Shown: positions 52,153-61,105 of the stretch, in pieces | Layout: each line of letters begins with the position of its first letter | Position numbering within the stretch: position 1 is the stretch's first letter | NCBI RefSeq assembly: GCF_038005985.1 | Contig: NZ_JBBOUI010000001.1 | Location: forward strand, 3,430,001-3,494,000 | DNA: 64,000 bases | Direction: 5' to 3' | Origin: Solibacillus sp. FSL R7-0682 | Lineage (GTDB): Bacteria > Bacillota > Bacilli > Bacillales_A > Planococcaceae | Translations under genes and position numbers: made by a program | The notes under the pieces: model-generated | What the model saw: the letters and a program-made list of their open reading frames with translations, nothing else | Databases searched by the model: none | What the model was told of the DNA's origin: nothing

Positions 52153-52953
52153 TTATCCTAGTAACGTTCGGTCTGAGTTCATTTTTTCTCCACGGATGTG
52201 TTCGAATTCGGCCATTAAATCTGGAATTGTTAAGTCTGGCTTACGATCCTCGCCGACTTCTAAAATAATTTGACCTTTATCCATCATAATTAAACGATTT
52301 CCTAAGTCGAGTGCCTGCTGCATATTGTGTGTGACCATTAATGTTGTTAATTGACTTTCCTCAACAAGCTCTTTCGTTAAGTTCGTAATTAACTCTGCTC
52401 GGGATGGGTCTAGTGCAGCAGTATGCTCATCAAGCAGCAAAATCGATGGGTTCGTGAATGTTGCCATTAATAAGCTTAGTGCTTGGCGTTCTCCACCAGA
52501 TAACAGGCCTACCTTAGCAGAAAGTCGATTTTCTAAATTTAAATGTAGTTTTTCTAGGGACGTTTTGAAAAACTCACGGCGCTTTTTATCGACACCAATG
52601 CGAAGGCCGCGCTTTGCATTACGAGAGTACGCGATGGCTAAATTTTCTTCAATCGTCATTGTTGGCGCTGTTCCAGCCATTGGATCTTGGAAAACGCGCC
52701 CGATATGCACCGCTCGTTTATATTCAGGTAGACGGGTTAAATCGTTTCCGTCAATCGATACTGATCCATAATCCGGCGTTAAAGCTCCTGAAATCATGTT
52801 CATCATTGTTGATTTCCCAGCACCGTTACTCCCAATAATTGTGACAAAATCGCCTGGCGCTAAATGTAAGTGTATATTATCTAACGCAATTTTTTCGTCT
52901 GGTGTACCTTCGTTGAATACTTTGTTAATGCCGTCTAATTTAAGCAAGGCCAT
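52153..52953 (-). CDS. ABC transporter ATPase, TrpZ-like
   Basis: 266-residue ATPase: Walker A IGSNGAGKSTMMNMI, signature LLSGGERQALSLLMA, Walker B ILLLDEHTAALDP with His switch VTHNMQQAL. It belongs to the branched-chain-like family that pairs with ABC_sub_bind proteins. It overlaps the permease gene by 14 bp and ends the three-gene operon. Substrate discussed under the binding protein. Confidence 0.9.
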   Translation of the reverse strand: MALLKLDGINKVFNEGTPDEKIALDNIHLHLAPGDFVTIIGSNGAGKSTMMNMISGALTPDYGSVSIDGNDLTRLPEYKRAVHIGRVFQDPMAGTAPTMTIEENLAIAYSRNAKRGLRIGVDKKRREFFKTSLEKLHLNLENRLSAKVGLLSGGERQALSLLMATFTNPSILLLDEHTAALDPSRAELITNLTKELVEESQLTTLMVTHNMQQALDLGNRLIMMDKGQIILEVGEDRKPDLTIPDLMAEFEHIRGEKMNSDRTLLG

Positions 52954-53983
52954 TCCCCCCTTGCTCCATATCTAATTGTTTTGTTTTTTGCATCGCAAGA
53001 CGTTCTTCTAATCGCTTTGCTTTACGTTTTTTTTCTTTTTGCTTATTTAATACTTGTGGAATAATTAAAGCCAAAATAACAATGATTGCTGTAATAAGCT
53101 TCATATCTCCCGTATCTAACCAGCCAACACGCAATGCTAGCGCATAAATTAAGCGGTAAATCACTGCGCCCGCAATGACTGCAAAGGTTGTGCGAACAAT
53201 TGATTTTGTACCGAAAATGGCTTCACCAATAATAACGGATGCAAGACCAACAACAATCATCCCAATACCAAGACCAATATCTGCAAACTTTGTATATTGT
53301 GCAATTAATGCTCCTGCTAAAGCAACCATCCCGTTTGATAAACCTAATCCTAAAATAATTAATGAGTCTGTATTCGCAGAGAAGCTACGAATCATACGCT
53401 TGTTATCTCCCGTTGCACGAATAGCTAAGCCAACTTCTGTCTTTAAGAACCAATCTACAATTATTTTAATTATGAATGTCACAAAAAGCATAAGAATTAA
53501 AATGCCCCATGTTGTTGGGATTGTCTTTAAGCCGATTGCCGTTAATGTATTCGATAATACTTTATCAATACCTAAATTTGACCAAAAGCTAGCGAACATT
53601 GAAAACACTGTATCCGAATTTAAGAGAGGAATATTAGGACGAGTTACACCCGTATCAGAAGAAATCCCCATAATACGCAGGTTAATCGAATATAAAGCAA
53701 TCATCATTAAAATCCCTGCAAGTAATGGATTAATTTTTCCTTTTGTGTGTAAAATTCCTGTCATACATCCAGCAATAAATCCAGCAACTGTTGCTACGAT
53801 TGTCGCTAGTATCGGATTATAGCCAAGCACGATCATCATCGCTGCTGTGCCCGCACCCGTTACGAAGCTTCCATCAACTGTTAAATCCGGAAAATCTAAC
53901 ACTCGGAATGTTAAATATACACCAAGTGCCATAATTGCATAGATGATTCCTTGCTCCACTGAACCAAACAAAGCTGTAAACAT
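52940..53983 (-). CDS. ABC transporter permease, TrpY-like
   Basis: 347-residue permease with about nine hydrophobic spans and the branched-chain-type motif RVLDFPDLTVDGSF and EVGLAIRATGDNKRMIRSFSANTD. It ends in a basic, charged cytosolic tail (KQKEKKRKAKRLEERLAMQK). It stands between the binding protein and the ATPase, completing a one-permease importer. Confidence 0.88.
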   Translation of the reverse strand: MFTALFGSVEQGIIYAIMALGVYLTFRVLDFPDLTVDGSFVTGAGTAAMMIVLGYNPILATIVATVAGFIAGCMTGILHTKGKINPLLAGILMMIALYSINLRIMGISSDTGVTRPNIPLLNSDTVFSMFASFWSNLGIDKVLSNTLTAIGLKTIPTTWGILILMLFVTFIIKIIVDWFLKTEVGLAIRATGDNKRMIRSFSANTDSLIILGLGLSNGMVALAGALIAQYTKFADIGLGIGMIVVGLASVIIGEAIFGTKSIVRTTFAVIAGAVIYRLIYALALRVGWLDTGDMKLITAIIVILALIIPQVLNKQKEKKRKAKRLEERLAMQKTKQLDMEQGGNGLA

Positions 53984-54057
53984 CTCGAATCATCTCCTAC
54001 CTGTTGTTTAAATAAGGATTCGCGCTAAGTGTGTATAACCTAGCGCGAACTCTTTCA

Positions 54058-55071
54058 TTATTGTACTTCTGCGCCCCACTCAGACTTAATTTCCAAGCCT
54101 AATGTTTCGGCAGTTGCTTTATTAATTACTAATTTTAAATTAGCTGGGTAAGCAGCTGGAATTTCTGAAGGAGTCTTCCCTTCCAATAAGATCTGTACTG
54201 CCATTTGACCCGCTTCATAACCGATATCATAGTAATCGAATCCGTATGCTGCTAAACCGCCACGCTCTACTGAATCTAATTCACCAACGATTAATGGAAG
54301 TTTGTTTGAATTTGCTACGTCAATTACTGACTCTAATGCAGAAACGACTGTATTATCTGTAATGATATAAAACGCATCTACTTTACCAATTAAAGATTCT
54401 GCTGCTTGCTTTACTTCAGCTGGTGAAGAAGCTGATGCCTCAACAATTTTAAGTCCTTCTTTTTCAGCTAATTCTTTTGCTGTAGTGATTTGTGCTACTG
54501 AGTTTTGCTCACCCGCATTGTATACCATCCCAACATTTGTAGCACCTAGCTCTTTAAGGAAAGCAACTGTTTTTGGCATTGTTTCTGGGTGTAGATCGAT
54601 TGTCCCTGTAACGTTAGCACCTGGAGCAGCCATTGTATCGATTAATTCTGCACCTACTGCATCCGTTACAGAAGTAAAGATAATTGGAATATCAGCTGTT
54701 GCCCCTTTTGCTGCTTGGGCTGAAGGTGTTGAATTAGCAAAGATTAAATCCACTTGCTCACTTACTAATTGTTGCGCGATTGTCATATTCGCACTGTTAT
54801 CATTATTAGCTGATTTGTCAACGTATTCTGCTTCAATACCAGCATCTTTAATTGCTTGCTTAAATCCTTCTTTTGCCGCATCTAATGATGGATGCTCTAA
54901 AATTTGTGTTGTTCCGATTTTAAACGTTTTTGTTTCTTCTGTTTTTCCTGACTCTCCTGAACCGTTTGTAGCCGTTTCACCTGAAGATTCATTTTCATCT
55001 GTCCCACAAGCTGCTAAAACGAACAAAAGCCCAAATAAAAGCAATGATAGCTTCATAAATTTACGTGTCAT
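54058..55071 (-). CDS. ABC transporter substrate-binding lipoprotein, TrpX-like
   Basis: 337-residue lipoprotein: signal peptide MTRKFMKLSLLLFGLLFVLAACG with lipobox LAAC, a Ser/Glu linker, and the ABC_sub_bind fold with IGTTQILEHPSLDAAKEGFKQAIKDAG, ADIPIIFTSVTDAVGAELI, NVTGTIDLHPETM and AYGFDYYDIGYEAGQMA. Family members next to trp genes (TrpXYZ) are proposed tryptophan/aromatic importers. The trp operon lies 1.4 kb away, which supports but does not prove that substrate. ATG 55071 follows AGGGGGAAA; no T-box is present upstream. Confidence 0.85.
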   Translation of the reverse strand: MTRKFMKLSLLLFGLLFVLAACGTDENESSGETATNGSGESGKTEETKTFKIGTTQILEHPSLDAAKEGFKQAIKDAGIEAEYVDKSANNDNSANMTIAQQLVSEQVDLIFANSTPSAQAAKGATADIPIIFTSVTDAVGAELIDTMAAPGANVTGTIDLHPETMPKTVAFLKELGATNVGMVYNAGEQNSVAQITTAKELAEKEGLKIVEASASSPAEVKQAAESLIGKVDAFYIITDNTVVSALESVIDVANSNKLPLIVGELDSVERGGLAAYGFDYYDIGYEAGQMAVQILLEGKTPSEIPAAYPANLKLVINKATAETLGLEIKSEWGAEVQ

Positions 55072-55446
55072 AAACGTATTTCCCCCTGGTTCTCTCTGTT
55101 GATTTAAAGCGTCACACTTCATTTGGATAAAGTGTGAATTAAAAACATATTACCGCTTCGTATTCAGATAGTCAATAACATTTAGAATGTTCTGAATTCA
55201 ATATTTAGAAAATTTTCTAATTATCTAGTATTTTACGCTTAAAATTCATCATTTGATCAGTATTACTACCATTTATTACTTTGTGACAAATTCACGAATA
55301 AAGTTTGCTAATCGTAATATGCAGGTTTGCATTACCAAATAATCACTGTCCCCCTTAATGATCCAGTGCTTTCACGAATCTCCTTCAATTAACTCCATTA
55401 TTAGTACAATCAATATTCAACTCACTTCTTTTTTCTCTCAATTCTA
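55072..55446. other. Intergenic region between trpX-like gene and queT
   Basis: About 375 bp of AT-rich DNA between divergent genes. It must contain the minus-strand promoter of the ABC operon, but no clear attenuator, T-box or RNA motif is visible. Confidence 0.4.
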
Positions 55447-55475
55447 TTTACAATGCGCCACAATATTGCTATGAT
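55447..55475 (+). promoter_or_regulatory. queT promoter
   Basis: TTTACA (55447-55452) and TATGAT (55470-55475), 17-bp spacer. Transcription would start within a few bases of the preQ1 aptamer. Confidence 0.6.
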
Positions 55476-55487
55476 TGCAGTTGCTTT

Positions 55488-55526
55488 ACGTGGTTCGTAA
55501 CCATCCCACGTTAAAAAACTAGGAGG
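55488..55526 (+). ncRNA. PreQ1-I riboswitch
   Basis: ACGTGG ... CCACGT stem enclosing the loop TTCGTAACCATC, followed by the A-rich tail TAAAAAACTAGGAGG. The tail pairs into the loop as an H-type pseudoknot and carries the queT ribosome-binding site, so binding of preQ1 should block translation. Confidence 0.88.
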
Positions 55527-55534
55527 AATTTAAT

Positions 55535-56020
55535 ATGAAGGTAAAATTTTTAGCAACGAGTGCAATTATTGCAGCTCTTTATATTGCTGTGACTATGCTT
55601 GTTGCACCAATTAGCTTTGGTCAGGTACAATTCCGTATTGCAGAGCTGTTCAACCATTTAATCGCCTTCAACCCACGCTATATGCTTGGTGTTGTATTAG
55701 GTGTATTTATTTCGAATTTCCTTATGTCGTCAGTCGGTCCAATTGATTTGATTTTCGGTGTAGGACATACAATCATTACACTTGGGATTTTTATTTTCAT
55801 TTGTAAATTCGTAAAAAATATTTGGGCACGTTTAGTGATCAATACACTATTATTCACGTTCACAATGTTCATTATTGCAGCACAATTGAACCTTGTGCTT
55901 GACTTCCCATTCTGGGAAACTTGGGCTTTTGTAGCGTTTGGCGAATTTGTCGTATTAGCAGTAAGTGCACCAATTATGTATGCTTTAAATAAACGACTCG
56001 ATTTCAAAAAATTAATTTAA
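55535..56020 (+). CDS. queT: Queuosine precursor ECF transporter QueT
   Basis: 161-residue integral membrane S component with five to six spans: LATSAIIAALYIAVTMLVAPISFGQVQFRIAELFNHLIAFNPRYMLGVVLGVF (read in parts). VQFRIAE is typical of QueT. It imports preQ1 or a related base with a shared ECF module encoded elsewhere. Regulation by the preQ1 riboswitch 9 bp upstream confirms the assignment. Confidence 0.95.
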   Translation: MKVKFLATSAIIAALYIAVTMLVAPISFGQVQFRIAELFNHLIAFNPRYMLGVVLGVFISNFLMSSVGPIDLIFGVGHTIITLGIFIFICKFVKNIWARLVINTLLFTFTMFIIAAQLNLVLDFPFWETWAFVAFGEFVVLAVSAPIMYALNKRLDFKKLI

Positions 56021-56032
56021 ATAGATCGTTTA

Positions 56033-56068
56033 TCCAACTAGCCTTCAACGGTTAGTTGGTTTTTTATT
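56033..56068 (+). terminator. Terminator of queT
   Basis: Stem CCAACTA(g) / (g)TTAGTTGG followed by TTTTTTATTT. Confidence 0.8.
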
Positions 56069-56093
56069 TCTGTAAATTTATTTTTAGAATTGT

Positions 56094-56122
56094 TTGACTT
56101 TTAAGGAGTCGGTGTATAAAAT
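56094..56122 (+). promoter_or_regulatory. trp operon promoter
   Basis: TTGACT (56094-56099), 17-bp spacer, TAAAAT (56117-56122). The leader then runs about 350 nt, including a hairpin at about 56147-56176 and the T-box. Confidence 0.65.
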
Positions 56123-56215
56123 AGGGATATTCAATTTGTTCGTGATGCGGTAGTAGGTTACGAGAGCGTGACCACCGTTGTAGCAAAGTTGAGAAGAGCC
56201 GAGTTTAGTTGAGTA

Positions 56216-56453
56216 AAATTGATGAATAAGAAGAGTAGCATTGCTTGTTTTGTTTAGAGAGCGCATGAGTGGTGAAAATGCGTCAAAACCGTAATGTGAA
56301 TGGGCCTTATGAAAGCTACTAGCACTAGTTAGTGGACGGTTCCCTGCCGTTATCAGGTTTTAAGTGGAAGCAAATTTTTGCTTCAATCGAGGTGGCAACG
56401 CGGTATACATCGTCCTCAACAAAAGATTTTTCTTTTGTTGGGGGCTTTTTTTA
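56216..56453 (+). ncRNA. T-box leader, tryptophan (UGG specifier)
   Basis: Stem I begins near GAATAAGAAGAGTAGC and contains AGAGAGC. The specifier region GTGAATGGG has TGG at 56301-56303 followed by a purine. The conserved T-box sequence is CGAGGTGGCAACGCGG (56388-56403). The terminator is CCTCAACAAAAG / CTTTTGTTGGGGG with a following T run (56414-56453). Uncharged tRNA-Trp should open the trp operon. Confidence 0.92.
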
Positions 56454-56485
56454 TTGCCGAAAACTTATGAAGGAGTGTTTTTTAC

Positions 56486-57472
56486 ATGTCATTAAAACTA
56501 CGATTTCGTACTTCTATGAAAAAAGTAAATGGGGATTTATTAACACCCATTTCTATTTTTCAACGCCTACAAGGCAAACGAAAGTTTTTACTTGAAAGCT
56601 CTGCCAAATATGAAGGAAACGGGCGCTATTCCTTCATCGGGGTCAATCCACGCAAAACTTATAGTGGCATTGATCAGAAGCTTCGCGACTTTTCGCATTT
56701 AACACAGAAGGAATATTTTTATGAAGGGGAGCTCGTTCAATTATTAAAGCAGGTAATGCCGCGTGTATCATCGCATACGGAATATCCGTTTACTGGTGGT
56801 GGAATTGGCTATATGCATGCATTACCAAACACCGTACCTACCCTACAGTTTCACGTGTATGACACGCTCATTATTTTCGATCATCTAACAGAGGAAATTG
56901 CCGTTTTCCATACAAATATCGAAGCCGAGCAAGTAGAGCCAAATATTGATGAACTTATTCATGAGCTCTTTTCTACTCCTACACCAGCTGAAACTAGCTA
57001 CACCCTTAGTTCATTTGAAAAGCAATCCGGCTCAACCTATTCGGCAGTATTTTCAGGCGATGCCTTTGCCCTTTATCGTAATTTAAGAGTCCAATTTGCT
57101 TCAGCGTATATGTATTATGTCGAATTTGATGAATGCACGCTCATTGGAACGTCCCCTTCTAGCTATATACAAATTCGGGACGGAGCCCTTTCGACAATGA
57201 ATCATGAAATAAATATTGAGCGTTTTTGCCAACAGGAGACCATTGAAAAAGCACAACATCAGCAGCAAGGTCAGCTCACTTCTTCGTTCCATGCCATTGA
57301 TGTTGTCAAGGAGCTTCAGCCTCCACATGGATTAATTGGTTATATCGGCTTTAACGGTCAGGTTGACTTTACAGCCCCAACAAATATGATGACGATTATT
57401 GGTCAGGTTGCCCATATCCAAACATTACACAGTGACACCAGTCCATCATTCAGCTCACTTATGAAAGGATGA
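56486..57472 (+). CDS. Shortened TrpE-like protein lacking the catalytic core
   Basis: 328-residue protein aligned from memory with anthranilate synthase component I (about 500 residues). Kept: N-terminal allosteric elements LLES (35-38) and RYSFIGVNP (47-55), GGGIGYM, DAFALYRNLR, YMYY (208-211), GTSP (221-224), and the end KELQPPHGLIGYIGFNGQ (275-292). Missing: the stretch between GTSP and KELQP that normally holds IAGTRxRG, KExAEHxMLVDLxRND, SHVMH and PAGTxxGAPK, i.e. the chorismate and Mg-binding site. The frame is open throughout and a good ribosome-binding site precedes the ATG. Anthranilate synthesis by this protein is not expected. Whether it is a dying gene or a retained Trp-binding protein is unclear. 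First gene of the T-box operon. Confidence 0.82.
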   Translation: MSLKLRFRTSMKKVNGDLLTPISIFQRLQGKRKFLLESSAKYEGNGRYSFIGVNPRKTYSGIDQKLRDFSHLTQKEYFYEGELVQLLKQVMPRVSSHTEYPFTGGGIGYMHALPNTVPTLQFHVYDTLIIFDHLTEEIAVFHTNIEAEQVEPNIDELIHELFSTPTPAETSYTLSSFEKQSGSTYSAVFSGDAFALYRNLRVQFASAYMYYVEFDECTLIGTSPSSYIQIRDGALSTMNHEINIERFCQQETIEKAQHQQQGQLTSSFHAIDVVKELQPPHGLIGYIGFNGQVDFTAPTNMMTIIGQVAHIQTLHSDTSPSFSSLMKG

Positions 57473-57475
57473 AAC

Positions 57476-58516
57476 ATGATGACTTTATCTCCTTATATTA
57501 CGAAACTTACAAGCAATGAACATCTTTTATTTCAAGAGATGCAACAAGCTGCCGAGCTAATTTTTGATGAACAAACACCGAAAGAAGAAATTGCGTTATT
57601 TTTACTCGCAATGTGTCAAAAAGGTGAAACTGCTCAGGAAGTAGCTGGCCTTGCGTCTATTATGAAAGCTCATGCTGTTTCAGTAGATGTGCCAGAAGGT
57701 TTATATATCGACAACTGCGGGACAGGTGGCGACGGCTTGCAAAGCTTCAACATTAGTACGACTTCCGCCTTTGTTTTAGCAGGCGGTGGCATATTTGTAG
57801 CGAAGCATGGCAATCGTAAAATTTCAAGTGCCTCTGGTAGCTCTGATGTGCTAGAAGCACTTGGCATTTCCTTATTACCCAATACATCGCAAACAACAGA
57901 TTTACTTAAAAAACATGGCATTGCCTTTTTACATGCGCCAAATATGCATCCAAAATTAAAGCGAATCGGCGAAATTCGACAAGCACTTGGTAAACCGACA
58001 ATTTTCAACTTAGTTGGACCGTTAACAAATCCCGTGCCATTAAAAACCCAGTTCGTTGGCATTAACCGTCCAAATTTTACAACCGATTATGCGGAAGTAC
58101 TGCATTTATTGGGGCGAGAGCGAGCGATTGTCGTTTCCGGCGCTAAGGGAATGGATGAAGCTTCTCTTGATGATGAAAATACATTCGTACTACTTGACCA
58201 TGGCGACATTATCCCCTTCAAATTACGTGCGGAAGATGTAGGACTTACCCCGCAACCACTATCAGCAATCCGTGGTGGAAGCCCTGTAGAAAATGCACAA
58301 ATTTTACGGGATCTATTAAAAGGAAAGCAAAGTGTCTACTTCGATACAGTTATTTTAAATGCAGGGATCGCATTCTTTGCTTACGGGTTAGCGGACACGA
58401 TGAAGGAAGGTATTGCCATGGCGAAAGAGAGCATCTTCTCTGGACGCGCCTATGAAAAGCTTGAAAATGTTGTCGCATATAGTCAAAAAGCGTTACAGGA
58501 GGAATCAGCGAAATGA
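57476..58516 (+). CDS. trpD: Anthranilate phosphoribosyltransferase
   Basis: 346-residue enzyme joining anthranilate and PRPP. PRPP-binding NCGTGGDGLQSFNISTTSAFVLAGGG, KHGNRKISSASGSSDVLEALG, and the catalytic region NMHPKLKRIGEIRQALGKPTIFNLVGPLTNP; GMDEASLDDENTF near the C-terminus. All motifs are intact, in contrast to the upstream TrpE-like protein. It starts 3 bp after that gene's stop. Confidence 0.96.
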   Translation: MMTLSPYITKLTSNEHLLFQEMQQAAELIFDEQTPKEEIALFLLAMCQKGETAQEVAGLASIMKAHAVSVDVPEGLYIDNCGTGGDGLQSFNISTTSAFVLAGGGIFVAKHGNRKISSASGSSDVLEALGISLLPNTSQTTDLLKKHGIAFLHAPNMHPKLKRIGEIRQALGKPTIFNLVGPLTNPVPLKTQFVGINRPNFTTDYAEVLHLLGRERAIVVSGAKGMDEASLDDENTFVLLDHGDIIPFKLRAEDVGLTPQPLSAIRGGSPVENAQILRDLLKGKQSVYFDTVILNAGIAFFAYGLADTMKEGIAMAKESIFSGRAYEKLENVVAYSQKALQEESAK

Positions 58517-59307
58517 CAATTTTGGATAAAATTATTGCTCAAAAAAAATCTGAATTACCGGGACTACTAGCTAAAAACCCAGCATTTCAACCAATAGTTA
58601 AAATTCGACCGTCCTTATACGAAACATTAACGACAGCTACTACATTACAAATCATATCTGAAATGAAGCGTGCCTCCCCTTCCAAGGGCGATATAGCAAC
58701 ACATATAGATCCTGTAGAACAGGCGTTAAAGTATGAAGAAGCTGGCGCAGCATGCATTTCTGTTTTAACAGAAAGTGCGTTTTTTAAAGGCTCATTTGAA
58801 GATTTAAATGCCGTAGCAAATGCTGTACAAATTCCTGTGCTTTGTAAAGACTTTATTATTCATGAAGTACAAATTGATTATGCAAAGGCTGCTGGTGCCT
58901 CGGTCGTTTTACTTATTGTAGCGGCATTATCTGAGGAACAGCTTCATGCCCTCTACACATATGCTACGTCCCAGCAGTTAGAAGTACTTGTAGAAGTGCA
59001 TGATGTCGAAGAATTACAACGTGCCCTTCTCATCGGTGCGAAAATAATCGGTGTTAATAACCGTAACTTAAAAACATTCGACGTATCTCTACAGAAAACT
59101 GTCGAAATTGCCGCTCAACTCCCTCCTACGCCGATTGCATTTATTAGTGAAAGTGGTATTTGGAGTGTAGAAGATGCGCAATTTGTGGCGAATGCTAGAG
59201 CAAAAGCTGTTTTAGTTGGCGAATCTTTGATGCGTAGTGATGATGTCAAAAACTCTCTACAATCGCTGAAAATCGACATTACAACGAAAGTTGGCGAAAA
59301 TTCATGA
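58513..59307 (+). CDS. trpC: Indole-3-glycerol phosphate synthase
   Basis: 264-residue TIM-barrel enzyme: ISEMKRASPSKGDI, YEEAGAACISVLTESAFFKGS, PVLCKDFIIHEVQIDYAKAAGAS, VLVEVHDVEEL, GVNNRNLKTFDVSL and ISESGIWSVEDA. Converts CdRP to indole-glycerol phosphate. Overlaps trpD by 4 bp and trpF by 4 bp. Confidence 0.97.
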   Translation: MTILDKIIAQKKSELPGLLAKNPAFQPIVKIRPSLYETLTTATTLQIISEMKRASPSKGDIATHIDPVEQALKYEEAGAACISVLTESAFFKGSFEDLNAVANAVQIPVLCKDFIIHEVQIDYAKAAGASVVLLIVAALSEEQLHALYTYATSQQLEVLVEVHDVEELQRALLIGAKIIGVNNRNLKTFDVSLQKTVEIAAQLPPTPIAFISESGIWSVEDAQFVANARAKAVLVGESLMRSDDVKNSLQSLKIDITTKVGENS

Positions 59308-59921
59308 CAAAGGTAAAAATTTGCGGATTAAAAGAAATTGAACATGTGGAAGCAGCAGTTAAGGCTGGCGCTGATTTTATTGGATTTATGTTTGCGCCTA
59401 GTAAACGCCGTATTTCGGTAGAGGTAGCAAGCACGCTCGCTCAAACGATTCCGAGCTACGTAAAAAAAGTTGGGGTATTTGTAAATGAAGACCCTGAAAT
59501 GATTAAACAAATTGCTCAGCAAGTTGGGCTTGATTTCATTCAATATCATGGGGATGAAGAACCGGAATTGATTCAACAAATCGGACTCCCTTCAATTAAA
59601 GCATTTTCAATTCGAACAAAAGAGGATGTAGAACACGCAGCTCGCTATGATGTGAACTACTATTTATTTGACGCACCTGGAACCGATTATCGTGGGGGTA
59701 GCGGAAAGTCGTTTGATTGGACATTGCTTGATGAATTGAACATTCCATTAGAAAAAGTGATTTTAGCAGGAGGTTTAAATGAGGCAAATGTCGCTTTAGC
59801 GACGGTACTTGTCGAACCGTTTGCTGTCGATGTCTCGAGTGGTGTCGAAATTGCCGGACGTAAGGATTCGACATTAATTGCAAGCTTCATTGAGAAGGTG
59901 AAAGGAGAGCTCATTTTATGA
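59304..59921 (+). CDS. trpF: Phosphoribosylanthranilate isomerase
   Basis: 205-residue TIM-barrel isomerase: [36 protein letters not shown] with the catalytic Cys, [35 protein letters not shown] with the catalytic Asp, [10 protein letters not shown] and VDVSSGVEI. Length and motifs are complete. ATGA overlap with trpB. Confidence 0.97.
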   Translation: MTKVKICGLKEIEHVEAAVKAGADFIGFMFAPSKRRISVEVASTLAQTIPSYVKKVGVFVNEDPEMIKQIAQQVGLDFIQYHGDEEPELIQQIGLPSIKAFSIRTKEDVEHAARYDVNYYLFDAPGTDYRGGSGKSFDWTLLDELNIPLEKVILAGGLNEANVALATVLVEPFAVDVSSGVEIAGRKDSTLIASFIEKVKGELIL

Positions 59922-61105
59922 AGACAATAAAAGGACGATTCGGACAGTTTGGTGGACAATTTGTTCCGGAAACACTGATGACACCGTTGCAGGAATTAGA
60001 GGAAGCGTATGAGCAAGCAAAAAATGACCCGAGCTTTCAGCAAGAGCTCGATTATTATTTAAAACAATATGTCGGTCGTGAAACACCTCTCTACTATGCC
60101 GAGCGCCTAACGAAAAAAATGGGCGGTGCAAAAATCTATTTAAAGCGAGAGGATTTAAACCATACTGGGGCACATAAAATAAATAATGCGATTGGGCAGG
60201 CATTACTTGCAAAACGAATGGGTAAAAAGAAGATTGTTGCAGAAACAGGTGCAGGACAGCATGGGGTAGCAACTGCCACAGCCTGTGCACTTCTCGATAT
60301 GGAATGTATCGTGTATATGGGGGCAGAAGATGTACGCCGCCAACAGTTAAATGTTTTTCGAATGGAGCTGCTTGGTACGAAGGTAATCGCCGTTGACAAA
60401 GGCTCCGCTACATTAAAGGACGCAGTGAATGAAGCACTGCGCCATTGGGTAACGCATATTGAAGATACGCACTATATTCTGGGGTCAGCACTTGGACCAC
60501 ATCCGTTCCCTACGATTGTACGAGATTTTCAGCGTATTATTGGGGATGAAACACGTGAGCAAATTTTAATACAAGAAGGTCGTCTGCCGGATACGGTGAT
60601 CGCTTGTATCGGTGGAGGTAGTAATGCAATCGGAATGTTTTATCCATTTATAGAGGATGAAGACGTTGCTTTATATGGGGTAGAAGCGGCCGGTGCTGGT
60701 GTCAATACAGACAAGCATGCGGCAGCAATTCACGTTGGAAAAACCGGCGTATTGCACGGTGCGTTCATGTATTTATTGCAGGATGAAAATGGCTTTGTAC
60801 AGGAGGCACATTCGATTTCTGCAGGACTAGATTATCCTGGCGTTGGTCCGGAGCATTGCTATTTACATGAAAGTGGACGTGCAAGTTACCCTTCCGTGAC
60901 GGATGAACAAGCACTTATTGGTGTGAAATTATTATGTGAAACAGAAGGCATTTTACCTGCGTTAGAAAGTGCACATGCCATTTATTATGCGGCGGAGTTT
61001 GCAAAAAATTGCTCTCAAGATGCAATCATTGTCGTGTGCTTATCTGGCCGAGGGGATAAAGACGTCCATACGTTAATGGAGAAGCTTGGAGGTGAAGCGA
61101 AATGA
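59918..61105 (+). CDS. trpB: Tryptophan synthase beta chain
   Basis: 395-residue PLP enzyme: [13 protein letters not shown] start, the PLP lysine in [54 protein letters not shown] and [10 protein letters not shown]. Joins indole with serine in a complex with TrpA, encoded directly after it with a 4-bp overlap. TrpB1-type. Confidence 0.98.
   Translation: MKTIKGRFGQFGGQFVPETLMTPLQELEEAYEQAKNDPSFQQELDYYLKQYVGRETPLYYAERLTKKMGGAKIYLKREDLNHTGAHKINNAIGQALLAKRMGKKKIVAETGAGQHGVATATACALLDMECIVYMGAEDVRRQQLNVFRMELLGTKVIAVDKGSATLKDAVNEALRHWVTHIEDTHYILGSALGPHPFPTIVRDFQRIIGDETREQILIQEGRLPDTVIACIGGGSNAIGMFYPFIEDEDVALYGVEAAGAGVNTDKHAAAIHVGKTGVLHGAFMYLLQDENGFVQEAHSISAGLDYPGVGPEHCYLHESGRASYPSVTDEQALIGVKLLCETEGILPALESAHAIYYAAEFAKNCSQDAIIVVCLSGRGDKDVHTLMEKLGGEAK

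Noticed and set aside
55072-55446. T-box or other attenuator before the TrpX-like gene
   Set aside because: No GGTGG..CGCGG T-box core or terminator-antiterminator pair is visible on the minus strand.
59596-60290. Minus-strand open frames opposite trpF and trpB
   Set aside because: They overlap well-conserved trp genes entirely, lack ribosome-binding sites and have no recognisable protein features.
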